64,000 nt of DNA from Thermobifida cellulosilytica TB100 (GCF_001517975.1 NZ_KQ950180.1:569755-633754); one strand, 5' to 3'; shown: positions 45,242-53,873, counted from the first letter of the stretch. Program-made: numbers and translations. Notes: a model not told the origin generated them from the letters alone.

Positions 45242-45364
45242 GCCTCCCCCTCGTTCCTACTGGTTGTCGTCGGACGGGCGCCCGGACAGGCCCCGGTCCG
45301 GCCTGGGCCGGGCGGCCGCCTGTCCTCGCACCCGCCGGGTGACTCGTTGGCTGGTCGAATGTGC

Positions 45365-45385
45365 GGACACGGTGTCCCCTATACA
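45365..45385 (+). promoter_or_regulatory. Palindrome and -10 element upstream of PPA1309 gene
   Basis: GGACAC-G-GTGTCC (45365-45377) is a perfect inverted repeat placed just before TATACA (45380-45385), a good -10 hexamer for the rightward gene. A protein bound to the palindrome would cover the spacer. The remaining part of the 340-base gap between the divergent genes shows nothing else I can name. Confidence 0.4.
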
Positions 45386-45582
45386 GTGGCAACTTATCGG
45401 GGCCCTGTCGGGTTCCCGCGTGATCGCGCCGATATCTGGCCGAGACGGCTTCGACACCCCGTCCGCGAAGCTGGCTGGAGTCCCTCGGGACAGCCGTTCC
45501 CCCCGACCATACTTCGCACCGTACGCAGATGCGCGCCGATCGCCGCCCCACCACCCGTTCCGAAGGCAGGGAGACAGAGCAG

Positions 45583-46104
45583 GTGTCCTTCAACATTCGC
45601 GAAGCCGTGCTGGACCTGGAGCGCCACGCCTCCCAGCAGGGCTGGGACCAGCCGATACGGATGTACGCCCTGGTGCCCACCGCCGACCTGGTGCAGCGTG
45701 AGCCCCACCTGGCCGAGATGCTGGGGATCAGCGGGGACCCTGCCCCCGACGAGCTCACCCCGGTGGAGCAGGAGCCGCTGCCCGCCGACGTGCCGCTGGA
45801 GGAGACCCTGGGCAGGATCATGTGGCCCGAGGCGGTGGCGGGCTGCGCGCTGGTGATGGAGCGGCTGGTCGTCCGGGGGACGGACGAGACCCTGGACCCG
45901 CCTCGGGACGGCGACACCGCGGCCTGGGCCGAGCAGCAGCCGGGCTGCGAGGAGATCCGCATGGTGGCGGGGGTGCTCCGGGACGGCTCCCGGTACTCGG
46001 CGCTGCGGTTGCGCAACTACGACTCCGAGGACCAGGTCCTCAAGGGCGAGGATCTGATCCCCGGCCTGACGTCGGCCCTGGCCCTGACCTTCGAGGAGGA
46101 CTGA
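45583..46104 (+). CDS. PPA1309-family protein
   Basis: A soluble 173-residue acidic protein: FNIREAVLDLERHASQQGWDQPIRMYALVPTADLV, then a central IMWPEAVAGCALVMERLVV and a C-terminal VLRDGSRYSALRLRNYDSEDQVLKGEDLIPGL. This is the pattern of the actinobacterial PPA1309 family, whose function is unknown. The start is GTG 45583 after GGGAGACAG. It is divergent from UPF0182 and convergent with the PDZ-Lon protease gene, an arrangement common in actinomycetes. Confidence 0.85.
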   Translation: MSFNIREAVLDLERHASQQGWDQPIRMYALVPTADLVQREPHLAEMLGISGDPAPDELTPVEQEPLPADVPLEETLGRIMWPEAVAGCALVMERLVVRGTDETLDPPRDGDTAAWAEQQPGCEEIRMVAGVLRDGSRYSALRLRNYDSEDQVLKGEDLIPGLTSALALTFEED

Positions 46105-46139
46105 CCCGGGCCGGGCGGGGTCCCGGGGTTCCGCCCGGG

Positions 46140-47183
46140 CTAGCAGCGGGGGAGCGCGTCGGTGTCGCCCTCGCGGATCGCCTCCAGCGCCTCCACCGCC
46201 TCGTGGAGCGTCGCCACCCGGACCACCTCGATCCGGCCGGTGACCGCCGACTCGAAGGTCTGGTCGCAGCTCTCCTCGGCGACCAGGAAGTACTCGGCGC
46301 CCTCGCGTTCGGCGCTGACCATCTTCTGCGGGACCCCGCTGACCCCGCCCACGTTGCCCTCGGGGTCGATGGTCCCGGTCCCGGCGATCCTGTGGCCTCC
46401 GGTGAGGCCCTCGGGGTCGAGGCGGTCCATGATCCCCAGGGCGAACATCATGCCCGCGCTGGGGCCGCCGACCCGGCCGACGCTGATCTCCACCTCGAAG
46501 GGGAAGGTCATGTCGGTCTCGACGGTGACGCCGACGACGGGGTCCCCGTTCTCGGACCCGACGGTGGCGACCTCGACCTCCTGCTTCTCCCCGTCGCGCT
46601 CCACGAGGAACCGGACCGGGTCGCCCGGGGTGCGGTCCTTGACCGCCGCCACCACCTCGTCCTTGTCGGCGACGGGCTCGCCGTCGACCTCCACGACGAC
46701 GTCGCCCGGGCTCAGCAGCCCGTGGGCGGGGTGGTCCTCGCTGACCGTGTGGATGACCGCGGCGGTCTCGTAGTCGATGCCCAGTTCGCCGAGCGCCGCG
46801 GCCACGGCCGCGTCCTGGGAGCGGTCCATCTGGGCGGCCTGGGTCTGGCTGACCTCCTCGGCGCTGGTGTCGGGCGGGAAGATCGCCTCCTCCGGCAGCA
46901 CGGCCTGGCTCGGGGAGACCCACGCGCTCAACGCGGTGAACAGGTTCATCCGCGAGTCGGGGCCGCCCGCGTACTGGACGGTGACCATGGACAGCGCCCC
47001 GTCGTGCTCGTAGACGGGACGCCCCTCGACCTGGATGACCTCCTCGCCGTCCAGCTCACCGAGCGTGTTCAGGGCCAGGCCGGGAGAGGCCACCACATAC
47101 GGGACGGGAACAGCCAACGCTGCAACCGTGAGCCCGACCAGCAGCACGGCGGCCACGATCAGAGTCATCGCGCGACGGACCAT
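46140..47183 (-). CDS. PDZ domain and Lon-type protease (YlbL-like)
   Basis: A 347-residue membrane-anchored serine protease. One N-terminal helix (AMTLIVAAVLLVGLTVAALAVPVPYVV) is followed by a PDZ domain (LLSPGDVVVEVDGEPVADKDEVVAAV, about 170-200) and a Lon C-terminal proteolytic domain. The catalytic Ser is in GGPSAGMMFALG and the Lys in GVPQKMVSAEREGAEYFLV. The active site faces outside the membrane. It corresponds to M. tuberculosis Rv3194c by position. The start may be ATG 47183 or ATG 47168; neither has a strong ribosome site. Confidence 0.92.
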   Translation of the reverse strand: MVRRAMTLIVAAVLLVGLTVAALAVPVPYVVASPGLALNTLGELDGEEVIQVEGRPVYEHDGALSMVTVQYAGGPDSRMNLFTALSAWVSPSQAVLPEEAIFPPDTSAEEVSQTQAAQMDRSQDAAVAAALGELGIDYETAAVIHTVSEDHPAHGLLSPGDVVVEVDGEPVADKDEVVAAVKDRTPGDPVRFLVERDGEKQEVEVATVGSENGDPVVGVTVETDMTFPFEVEISVGRVGGPSAGMMFALGIMDRLDPEGLTGGHRIAGTGTIDPEGNVGGVSGVPQKMVSAEREGAEYFLVAEESCDQTFESAVTGRIEVVRVATLHEAVEALEAIREGDTDALPRC

Positions 47184-47239
47184 GGCCGCAAGCCTATGCG
47201 GCGCGGTTGCCCGCCGTGACACCGCGGGCGGCTGGGGTG

Positions 47240-47665
47240 TCAGCAGGCGCCCACCCATTCGCTGTCGCCCTCGGTGAACCTCTGGTGCTTCCAGATGGGC
47301 ACCTCGGCCTTGATGTCGTCGATGAGCCGTCGGCAGGCGGCGAAGGCCTCCTCCCGGTGGGAGGCCGCCGCGGCGACCACGACCGCCACGTCGCCCACCA
47401 CGAGGTCCCCGACGCGGTGCAGGGCCGCGACCCGGTGGACGGCCCGCGCCTCGGCCACGACCTTCTCCATGACCTCGCGCATCCGCTGCTCGGCGGTGGG
47501 GTGCGCGGAGTAGGACAGCGCGGTCACCCCGCGGCCGTGGTCGTGGTTGCGGACCGTGCCGACGAAGAAGGCGGTCCCACCGGCCCGGTCGTCGCCGACG
47601 GCCGAGACGACCTCGTCGATCGAGAGGGGGGTGTCGCGGATCTCCGCGAGTGCGATGGCTTCCAC
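47240..47665 (-). CDS. moaE: Molybdopterin synthase catalytic subunit MoaE
   Basis: A 141-residue protein that, with MoaD, inserts sulfur into cyclic pyranopterin to make molybdopterin. Signature segments are GGTAFFVGTVRNHDHGRGVTALSY near residue 29, RVAALHRVGDLVVGDVAVVVAAAASHREEAFAACRRLIDDIK, and the catalytic Lys in VPIWKHQ, ending DSEWVGAC. Length matches the family. No other molybdenum-cofactor genes lie nearby. It sits between the protease and the epimerase genes on the same strand. Confidence 0.93.
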   Translation of the reverse strand: MEAIALAEIRDTPLSIDEVVSAVGDDRAGGTAFFVGTVRNHDHGRGVTALSYSAHPTAEQRMREVMEKVVAEARAVHRVAALHRVGDLVVGDVAVVVAAAASHREEAFAACRRLIDDIKAEVPIWKHQRFTEGDSEWVGAC

Positions 47666-47738
47666 GCTCCCGACAGTACCAACCGCTCACGCGGCCTCCC
47701 CAGGCTGTGTGCGACCTGGCGGCCGGGAGGGGAAGGGC

Positions 47739-48863
47739 TCAGCCCTTGCGCCGTTTGCGCAGGTGGTGTGCTGCGACCGCGGTGCCGATCGCGGCGACCG
47801 CCGCTCCGGCCGCCCCCGCGGCGGTGATGGTGACCTCCTTGCGGCCGAGGTTGCGGCCGACCAGCGCGGGGGTGCCGGAGCGGTACTCCAGCAGCGCCCG
47901 CAGCACCGCGGCGTTGTCGTAGGCGGGGCGCCAGCCCGCCTCGCGCAGGGCCGCGCAGTCCACCACGCACGGGTAGACCAGGAACTTCAGCTCGCTGGCG
48001 GGGGCGGGGGTGATGCCGACCCGGTGCAGCCGCTGGGTGGTGCCGAAGGCCAGGTTCGCGGGGACCTCGAAGGAGCGCAACTGGGCGATCTCCTCGACCT
48101 GGTCGTGGTCGAGGTGGCCGTCGCAGCCGACGGCGAGCGCCCCGCCCTTGCCCTCGACGCCGGTGCGCACCACGAAGTCGAGGGCGCTGGCCAGGTCGTC
48201 GACGTGGCAGAACTGCCACCTGGGCGTGTGCCCCTTGACCGTGATCAGTCTGGGCGCCGAGAAGTGCCTGCTGAGCAGGGTGTCCATGCCCGGGCCGACC
48301 AGCGGGGCGGGGCGCAGCACGGTGACCGACAGCCCGGGGTGGGCCCGGCGGGCCAGGGCCGCCAGTTCCTCGATCTCGACGAAGTCGCCGACCAGGCCGG
48401 GCTCCACCGCGCTGTGGAACGGGAGCGTCTCGTCGAGGGGCACCTCGTGGTCGGGGGAGGCCCCGTAGACCATGGTGCTGGTGACGAGGAGGACCCGGGG
48501 GACGCGCTGTGCGGCCGCGGCGGTCAGCACGGTCTGGGCCGCGCGGATGTTGTGGGCGCGACGCTGCCTGGGCGGGGTCTCCAGGGAGCGGTCGTCGGCG
48601 GTGTGCACGAGCACGTCCACCCCGGCCAGCAGCGTGGCCAGGCGGGGGTCGCAGACGTCGGCGACGTGCCAGGAGACGCCCTCGGCGGTGCCCCGGCGCG
48701 AGTCGATGCCGACGATCCGGGCGATCCTTCTGGAACCCTCGTCGGTCCGCAGGCGTTCCACCAGTAGGCGGCCGACGCCGGAAGCCGCGCCCGTCACCGC
48801 GACGACCAGGCCTTCGGTTGATCGGCTGTGCTGTGGGCGAACCTGGCCAGCTTGAGTATTCAC
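47739..48863 (-). CDS. NAD-dependent epimerase/dehydratase-family protein
   Basis: A 374-residue extended SDR protein. The NAD motif is VVAVTGAASGVGRLL near residue 21, with GIDSRRG after strand 2 and DVLVHTADD near 80. The active-site region reads LLVTSTMVYGA, with Tyr but with the Lys position hard to place, so catalytic competence is uncertain. A C-terminal hydrophobic segment (TITAAGAAGAAVAAIGTAVAAHHL) followed by RKRRKG suggests membrane association. The start is GTG 48863. It is divergent from the zincin gene; the two promoters share 60 bases. Confidence 0.82.
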   Translation of the reverse strand: MNTQAGQVRPQHSRSTEGLVVAVTGAASGVGRLLVERLRTDEGSRRIARIVGIDSRRGTAEGVSWHVADVCDPRLATLLAGVDVLVHTADDRSLETPPRQRRAHNIRAAQTVLTAAAAQRVPRVLLVTSTMVYGASPDHEVPLDETLPFHSAVEPGLVGDFVEIEELAALARRAHPGLSVTVLRPAPLVGPGMDTLLSRHFSAPRLITVKGHTPRWQFCHVDDLASALDFVVRTGVEGKGGALAVGCDGHLDHDQVEEIAQLRSFEVPANLAFGTTQRLHRVGITPAPASELKFLVYPCVVDCAALREAGWRPAYDNAAVLRALLEYRSGTPALVGRNLGRKEVTITAAGAAGAAVAAIGTAVAAHHLRKRRKG

Positions 48864-48924
48864 TCCGGGCGGCTCCCAGCTAACGTGACAGTGGAGACGT
48901 CCCTATCCTGCCTGAGGTCTGATC

Positions 48925-50325
48925 GTGAGTGACCTACCTTTCGGTTTCAGCATGTCGAACGACCCGGACGACAGTTCCGGCCGTGGCTCGGACAACTCCG
49001 GCTCGGGGGCCGGTCGAGGCGGCTCAGGCGGTGATTTTCCCAACATGCCGCCGGGCGGCTTCCCCTTCGGCGACCCCCAGCAGATCGCGCAGATGCTCCG
49101 CCAGTTCGCCGACATGGTGTCCGCGGCGCAGCCGGTGTCCGGGACCGGGCAGGGTGCCGGGGCGGGCGGGGTCAACTGGACCGCCGCCACGACGATCGCC
49201 CGGCACGTCGTCTCCCAGCACGATGACCCGAGTATCGGCCCGGTCCACTACGCGCAGGTCCAGGAGGCCCTGCGGCTGGCCGACCTGTGGCTGAACGAGG
49301 CCACCGCGCTGCCGTCGGGGCTGCACACGATGGAGGCGTGGAGCCGGGCCGAGTGGGTCGAGAAGACCATGCCGACGTGGGCGAAGCTGTGCGACCCGCT
49401 GACCGGCCGCGTCGTCGAGGCCATGGGCCGCAACGTGCCGCAGGAGATGGCGGCGATGGCCGGTCCGCTGATCGGGATGCTCCAGCAGATGGGCGGCGCG
49501 CTGGTCGGCCAGCAGGCGGGCCAGGCGATCGGGGAGCTGGCCCGCGAGGTGGTCGGCTCCACCGACGTGGGCCTCCCGCTGGCGGGCGAGGGCCGCGCGG
49601 CCCTGCTGCCCGAGGGCGTCAAGGAGTTCGGCGAGGGGCTGAACATCCCGCTGGACGAGGTGCGGCTGTACCTGGCGGCCCGCGAGGCCGCCCACCACCG
49701 GCTGTTCCGCCACGTCCCGTGGCTGCGCTCGCACCTGTTCGCCCTGGTCGAGGAGTACGCGGCGGGCATGTCCTTCGACGTGAGCGGGTTCGAGGAGCGG
49801 CTGGGGCACATCGACATCACCAACCCGGAGTCGTTGCAGGAGGCGCTGGCCGGGCTGGAGAACCAGGGCCTGTTCCAGACCGAGGAGACCCCGCGGCAGA
49901 AGGCGTCGCTGGCCCGTCTGGAGACGGCGCTGGCGCTGATCGAGGGCTGGGTGTCGACCGTGGTCGAGGCGGCGGTGTCGCAGCGGCTGCCGCAGTCGGC
50001 GGCGCTGGGCGAGGCGCTGCGCCGCCGCCGGGCCTCGGGCGGGCCGGCGGAGCACACCTTCGCCGCCCTGGTGGGCCTGGAGCTGCGGCCCCGGCGGCTG
50101 CGCGACGCCGCGGCGCTGTGGAACGCCCTCACCGAGGCGCGCGGCATCGACGGGCGGGACGCCGTCTGGGAGCACCCGGACCTGATGCCGTCGAGTGCGG
50201 ACCTGGACTCCCCCGACGCCTTCGTCCGCGGCTCCGACTCCTCCGGCGACCTCGACCTCTCCCAGTTGACCGAGGACCCGCCCTCCGGGGAGGGGCGCGA
50301 GGAGGACGGCGAGGACGGCCGTTGA
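48925..50325 (+). CDS. Zincin_2/DUF2342-family putative metalloprotease
   Basis: A 466-residue protein with a disordered Gly/Ser/Pro-rich N-terminus (residues 10-50) followed by the conserved domain: NWTAATTIARHVVSQHDD, RVVEAMGRNVPQEMAAMAGPLIGMLQQMGGALVGQQAGQAIGELAREV, and the zincin-like helix LAAREAAHHRLFRHVPWL. The motif is HHxxF rather than HExxH, so hydrolytic activity is unproven. It corresponds to M. tuberculosis Rv3195, next to the PDZ protease. The start is GTG 48925. Its stop overlaps the TTG of the Nudix gene (TTGA). Confidence 0.87.
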   Translation: MSDLPFGFSMSNDPDDSSGRGSDNSGSGAGRGGSGGDFPNMPPGGFPFGDPQQIAQMLRQFADMVSAAQPVSGTGQGAGAGGVNWTAATTIARHVVSQHDDPSIGPVHYAQVQEALRLADLWLNEATALPSGLHTMEAWSRAEWVEKTMPTWAKLCDPLTGRVVEAMGRNVPQEMAAMAGPLIGMLQQMGGALVGQQAGQAIGELAREVVGSTDVGLPLAGEGRAALLPEGVKEFGEGLNIPLDEVRLYLAAREAAHHRLFRHVPWLRSHLFALVEEYAAGMSFDVSGFEERLGHIDITNPESLQEALAGLENQGLFQTEETPRQKASLARLETALALIEGWVSTVVEAAVSQRLPQSAALGEALRRRRASGGPAEHTFAALVGLELRPRRLRDAAALWNALTEARGIDGRDAVWEHPDLMPSSADLDSPDAFVRGSDSSGDLDLSQLTEDPPSGEGREEDGEDGR

Positions 50326-50879
50326 GCCTGCACGCCGACGCCCGCGCGGTGCTGTCCTCCTGGCGTGCGCCCGACGCCGCCCAGGAGGAGCTGCGCCGCT
50401 CCTACCTGGACCACCTCGACCGCTACCCGGACGCCATGTGGCGGTCCTGCCTGCCGGGGCACCTCACCGCGAGCGCGGCGGTCCTGGACGCCTCCGGCAG
50501 CCGCACGGTGCTGACCCTGCACCGCAAGATCGGCCTGTGGTTGCAGTTGGGCGGGCACTGCGAGCCCGGCGACTCCTCGCTGGCCGCGGCGGCGCTGCGC
50601 GAGGCCACCGAGGAGTCAGGGATCGCGGGCCTGCAACTGCTGCCGGTCCCGGTCCGGCTGGACCGGCACGCGGTACCGTGCGGCGGCGGCTCCTGGCACC
50701 TGGACGTGCAGTACGCGGCGATCGCCCCGGAGGGGGCCGAACCCGTCGTGGATCCTGCCGAGTCCGCCGGGCTCGGCTGGTTCGACGTGGCCGCGCTGCC
50801 CGAGCCCTCCGACGACGCCTGCCGTGCCCTGGTGGCCGCGGCGGCCCGGGCGGTCCGCGCCGCCGCGGGGGTGGGCTGA
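50322..50879 (+). CDS. Nudix hydrolase
   Basis: A 185-residue Nudix-fold protein: KIGLWLQLGGHCEPGDSSLAAAALREATEESGI. The metal-binding REATEESG part is intact; the first acidic residue of the box is Asp and spacing to RE is one residue longer than the classical GX5EX7REUXEEXGU, a variant I believe common in this actinobacterial subgroup. The substrate is unknown. It begins at TTG 50322, which overlaps the zincin stop, so translation should be coupled. No better internal start leaves the N-terminal helix intact. Confidence 0.85.
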   Translation: MSLHADARAVLSSWRAPDAAQEELRRSYLDHLDRYPDAMWRSCLPGHLTASAAVLDASGSRTVLTLHRKIGLWLQLGGHCEPGDSSLAAAALREATEESGIAGLQLLPVPVRLDRHAVPCGGGSWHLDVQYAAIAPEGAEPVVDPAESAGLGWFDVAALPEPSDDACRALVAAAARAVRAAAGVG

Positions 50880-50989
50880 GCCGCGGCGGCCCCGCGGGGC
50901 GGTTGTCCACAGCCTGTGCACACGTGTGGTGCGGACGGTGACGCCTCCTGTTCACTGAGTGGCGCAACCGCTTCTCTCCGGGAGGTCCC

Positions 50990-52240
50990 GTGTCCACGAC
51001 CGTCGTCCTGTTCACCCGCGACCTGCGCCTGTCCGACCACCCCGCGCTGTACGCCGCTGCCGCCGAGGCCGACCGGGTGGTGCCGCTGTTCGTGCTCGAC
51101 CCGGCCCTGCTGCGCGTCTCGGCCCGCAACCGGATCGCCTACCTGGCCGACGCGCTGGCCGATCTGCGCGGCCTGCTCCGCGAACGCGGCGGCGACCTGG
51201 TGGTCCGGTGGGGCGACACGGCGGCGGAGACCGCCCGCCTGGTCGTCGAGACCGCCGCGACGGCGGTGCACGTCAGCGCGGACGTGAGCGCCCTGGCGGC
51301 GCGGCGGGCCCGGCGGCTGGCCGAGGCCGTGGGCGCCGCGGGGGCGCGGCTGCGCGCCTTCCCGGGGGTGACCGTGGTGCCGCCGGGAGCGCTGCGCCCC
51401 GTGCGCGGCGACCACTACCGGGTCTTCACCCCCTACCTGCGCGCCTGGGAGTCGGCGCAGTGGCGTGCGCCGCTGCCCGCGCCGGAGCGGGTGGTGCTGC
51501 CCGGCTCCCTGGACCCCGGGCGGCTGCCGGAGCCCGACCTCACCCGCCACGGGATCGGAACGCTGTCGCCGCAGCGGGCGCGGGGCGGGGTCGGCGCGGC
51601 TCGCGCGCAGATGCGCGCCTGGCTCTCGGGGACGGCCCCCGACCGCGGGGAGGGCTCGCGCCTGGGCTGCCACCTGCGGTTCGGCTGCATCTCACCGTTG
51701 GAAGTGGCGCTGCTGGCGCGGGACCACCCCGACGGCGCGGCGCTCCTGCGCGGGCTGGCCCTGCGGGACTTCCACCACCAGGTGGCCTGGGCCTCCCCCG
51801 GGCTGCACCGCGCCGACCGCCGGCCGGGGCGGATCCGCTGGCGGGAGGACGAGGCGGGGTTCGCCGCCTGGTGCTCCGGCACGACGGGCGTGCCGATCGT
51901 GGACGCGGGCATGCGCCAACTGCTGCGGGAGGGGTACCTGCCGGGGCGGGTCCGCTCGATCGCCGCCGCCTACCTGACCCGGGTGCTGCGGGTGCACTGG
52001 AAGCGCGGCGCCGACCACTTCCACTCGCTGCTGGTCGACGGCGACGTCGCCGCCAACTACGGCAACTGGCGGCAGGTCGCGGGGATCGGCGGTGTCCCGC
52101 GGCCCGACCTCCGGTTCGACCCGCTGCGCCAGGCCCGCCGCTGGGATCCCGACGGCTCCTACGTGCGCCGCCACCTCCCGGAGCTGCGCGGTGTGCCCGG
52201 CGCGCAGGTCCACGATCCGACGCTGCTGCCGCAGCCGTGA
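50990..52240 (+). CDS. phrB: Deoxyribodipyrimidine photolyase
   Basis: Light-driven repair enzyme of 416 residues. The N-terminal antenna-binding Rossmann domain (TTVVLFTRDLRLSDHPALYAAAAEADRVVPLFVLD) is followed by the FAD domain with GSRLGCHLRFGCISPLEVALL, FHHQVAWASPG, VDAGMRQLLREGYLP and ANYGNWRQVAGIG. These match class I CPD photolyases; the cryptochrome alternative is less likely given the preserved repair motifs. It is slightly shorter than typical (about 450-470), mainly in the antenna domain. The start is GTG 50990 after GGGAGG. Confidence 0.92.
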   Translation: MSTTVVLFTRDLRLSDHPALYAAAAEADRVVPLFVLDPALLRVSARNRIAYLADALADLRGLLRERGGDLVVRWGDTAAETARLVVETAATAVHVSADVSALAARRARRLAEAVGAAGARLRAFPGVTVVPPGALRPVRGDHYRVFTPYLRAWESAQWRAPLPAPERVVLPGSLDPGRLPEPDLTRHGIGTLSPQRARGGVGAARAQMRAWLSGTAPDRGEGSRLGCHLRFGCISPLEVALLARDHPDGAALLRGLALRDFHHQVAWASPGLHRADRRPGRIRWREDEAGFAAWCSGTTGVPIVDAGMRQLLREGYLPGRVRSIAAAYLTRVLRVHWKRGADHFHSLLVDGDVAANYGNWRQVAGIGGVPRPDLRFDPLRQARRWDPDGSYVRRHLPELRGVPGAQVHDPTLLPQP

Positions 52241-52343
52241 GGCGGCCCGGGCGGGCGCGGTTCCCGCTTCGGACGGCGTGGTCCGTCCCGGCTCTGGTAG
52301 GAGGCGCCGTGGGAGGATCGGCGGCGCGGGTGGGGCGCGCCGG

Positions 52344-53000
52344 TCAGCGTCCGTCCGCGGCGAGCAGCGCCCGGGTGGCCTCCCACCCCTCCAGACCGGG
52401 GTCGAGGGCGGCCAGGTCTCCGGGACCGCGGACGCGGTGCCACCCCGGCACGGCGGCCAGGGAGCGGCCGGTGGGGCGGGCGGCGGCCAGGGCCTGGACG
52501 GCGTCGGGGCGGTCCAGGGTGGCGACGGGGAGCCATCCGGGCGGGGGAAGCCGCACGGCCAGCGCGGTGAGGCCGCCGCCGTGCGCGGGGCTGAGCGCCG
52601 CCTCGGCTGAGCCCAGCGCCCGGAAGAGCTTGCCCACCAGCAGCGGGGGCAGGTCGGGGGCGTCCCCGGCGAGGAACACCGCATGGTCGACCCCGTGGTC
52701 GGCGAGCACCGCGCAGGCGTCGGGGAGGGGTGCGGCGGCCCGTACCGGGAACACGGGGGTGCCCGGCCAGGTGAACTCGGCGACGCGCTCGGCGAACTCC
52801 GCGTCTGCGCAGCAGGCCAGCGCGGTGTCGCTCAGACACAGCCCGGCGGCCGTCTCGTAGACGTCCTCGGCCATGGCCAGCCGGAACTCCACGGGGTCGA
52901 TCCCCGGCGGGCACGCCGGCGACGGTTCGGCGGTCACGACCACCACGGCCGCGCGTTTCACGCCGCGCCCCGCAGCGGCGGGCTCAGCTCTCCTGGTCAT
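52344..53000 (-). CDS. Nucleotidyltransferase-like protein (TIGR04282/CofC-like)
   Basis: A 218-residue single-domain protein resembling the GT-A/nucleotidyltransferase fold: a first strand AAVVVVTAEPSP, then VDHAVFLAGDAPDLPPLLVGKLFRALGSAEAALSPAHGGGLTALAV, the pattern of TIGR04282/DUF2064-type proteins. The N-terminal nucleotide-binding loop is not the classical GGxSxRMG. A sugar- or cofactor-related transferase is plausible but not proven. It overlaps the YgjP-like gene by 17 bases on the same strand. Confidence 0.65.
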   Translation of the reverse strand: MTRRAEPAAAGRGVKRAAVVVVTAEPSPACPPGIDPVEFRLAMAEDVYETAAGLCLSDTALACCADAEFAERVAEFTWPGTPVFPVRAAAPLPDACAVLADHGVDHAVFLAGDAPDLPPLLVGKLFRALGSAEAALSPAHGGGLTALAVRLPPPGWLPVATLDRPDAVQALAAARPTGRSLAAVPGWHRVRGPGDLAALDPGLEGWEATRALLAADGR

Positions 53001-53553
53001 CGATCTCTTCGGTGTCCGTCCCCCGAACGCGCTGTCCGGCGGCCAGGCGCGGCGCGTCGCTGACGCCTTCCAGGTAGCCGCGGGCCCGCTCGCTGCGGGG
53101 GTAGCGGTTCACGAGTTCCCAGAACTCCGGCCCGTGGCCGGGGACGACGAGGTGGGCGAGTTCGTGGATGAGCACGTAGTCGAGCACCCAGCCCGGCATT
53201 CCCGAGAGCCGACGCGAGATCCGGATCGACCCGTCGTCGGGGGTGCACGACCCCCAGCGGGTGTTCTGGTTGTCCACCCACCGCACGCTGGAGGGGCGCA
53301 TCCGCCCGCCCAGGTAGCGTTCGGCGAGCTCCAGCGCCCGGGTGTACAGCGCCGTGTCGCTGGGGTGGCGGCGCTTCTCCCTGCTGCGCAGCCGTTGCAG
53401 CATGAGTTCCACCCACCGCTGCTCCTCCGCCCGGGAGAGGCCCGCCGGGACCAGCACGACGGTCTTGTCCCCGTCGCGGTAGGCCGAGACGGTCCGCCGT
53501 CGACGGGAGCTCCGGCGCACCTCGATTCGCGGTTCTGGTGGCACGGTTTTCAC
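52984..53553 (-). CDS. YgjP/M48-like metallopeptidase
   Basis: A 189-residue protein with the zinc motif HELAHLVVPGHGPEFW near residue 130, preceded by NTRWGSCTPDDGSIRISRRL, the signature of the YgjP (DUF45) family. The N-terminal third is a small beta domain (RIEVRRSSRRRRTVSAYRDGDKTVVLVPAGL). GTG 53553 is the likely start; GTG 53544 would remove three residues. It ends in an acidic tail (TDTEEIDDQES). No physiological substrate is known. Confidence 0.85.
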   Translation of the reverse strand: MKTVPPEPRIEVRRSSRRRRTVSAYRDGDKTVVLVPAGLSRAEEQRWVELMLQRLRSREKRRHPSDTALYTRALELAERYLGGRMRPSSVRWVDNQNTRWGSCTPDDGSIRISRRLSGMPGWVLDYVLIHELAHLVVPGHGPEFWELVNRYPRSERARGYLEGVSDAPRLAAGQRVRGTDTEEIDDQES

Positions 53554-53657
53554 GGTAGCCCAGAACCGCACGGTGTCCACAGGGCCGGGGCGCGGGGCCG
53601 CCGCGGCCCCCTTTCGCGCTGCCGCGTCCGCAGGCCCGCCCCGCGGCCTCGAGAAAC

Positions 53658-53695
53658 GACGGGGTGGGGCGGTCCGGGAAGCGCCCCACCCCGTC
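53658..53695 (-). terminator. Terminator after small basic ORF downstream of whiB7
   Basis: A perfect 14-bp stem (53658-53671 with 53682-53695) with a 10-base loop, followed on the minus strand by CGTTTCTC. It lies 16 bases beyond the end of the 53-residue ORF and would end the whiB7 transcript. Confidence 0.7.
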
Positions 53696-53711
53696 TCACC
53701 GACAGGCGACG

Positions 53712-53873
53712 TCAATACAAGCGTGTCACCGGTGTCTTTATGGCTGTCCTCGCCAGACGGCGCCGCTCCCGCAGCAGGGCGCGCAGGTGCCGGGCTCCGA
53801 TGCGGTGGCGCTGGCGCTGCTTTCCGGTGTCGAGGGTCCTCTGCTGTTCCTGGCCTGCTCTGTACAGTGGCAT
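53712..53873 (-). CDS. 53-residue basic protein downstream of whiB7
   Basis: The ORF MPLYRAGQEQQRTLDTGKQR continues RHRIGARHLRALLRERRRLARTAIKTPVTRLY, a strongly basic, probably helical peptide with no hydrophobic segment. GAGAGAA lies about 10 bases before the ATG. It begins 64 bases after the whiB7 stop and is followed by a terminator, so it fits as a second gene of the whiB7 transcript. I do not recognise a family. It could be a ribosome- or nucleic-acid-binding peptide, given WhiB7's role in ribosome-antibiotic resistance; this is a guess. Confidence 0.45.
   Translation of the reverse strand: MPLYRAGQEQQRTLDTGKQRQRHRIGARHLRALLRERRRLARTAIKTPVTRLY

Noticed and set aside
42056-45856. 1,266-codon plus-strand open frame across UPF0182
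   Set aside because: Antisense shadow of a real gene with helices and a family match; no domain on the plus strand.
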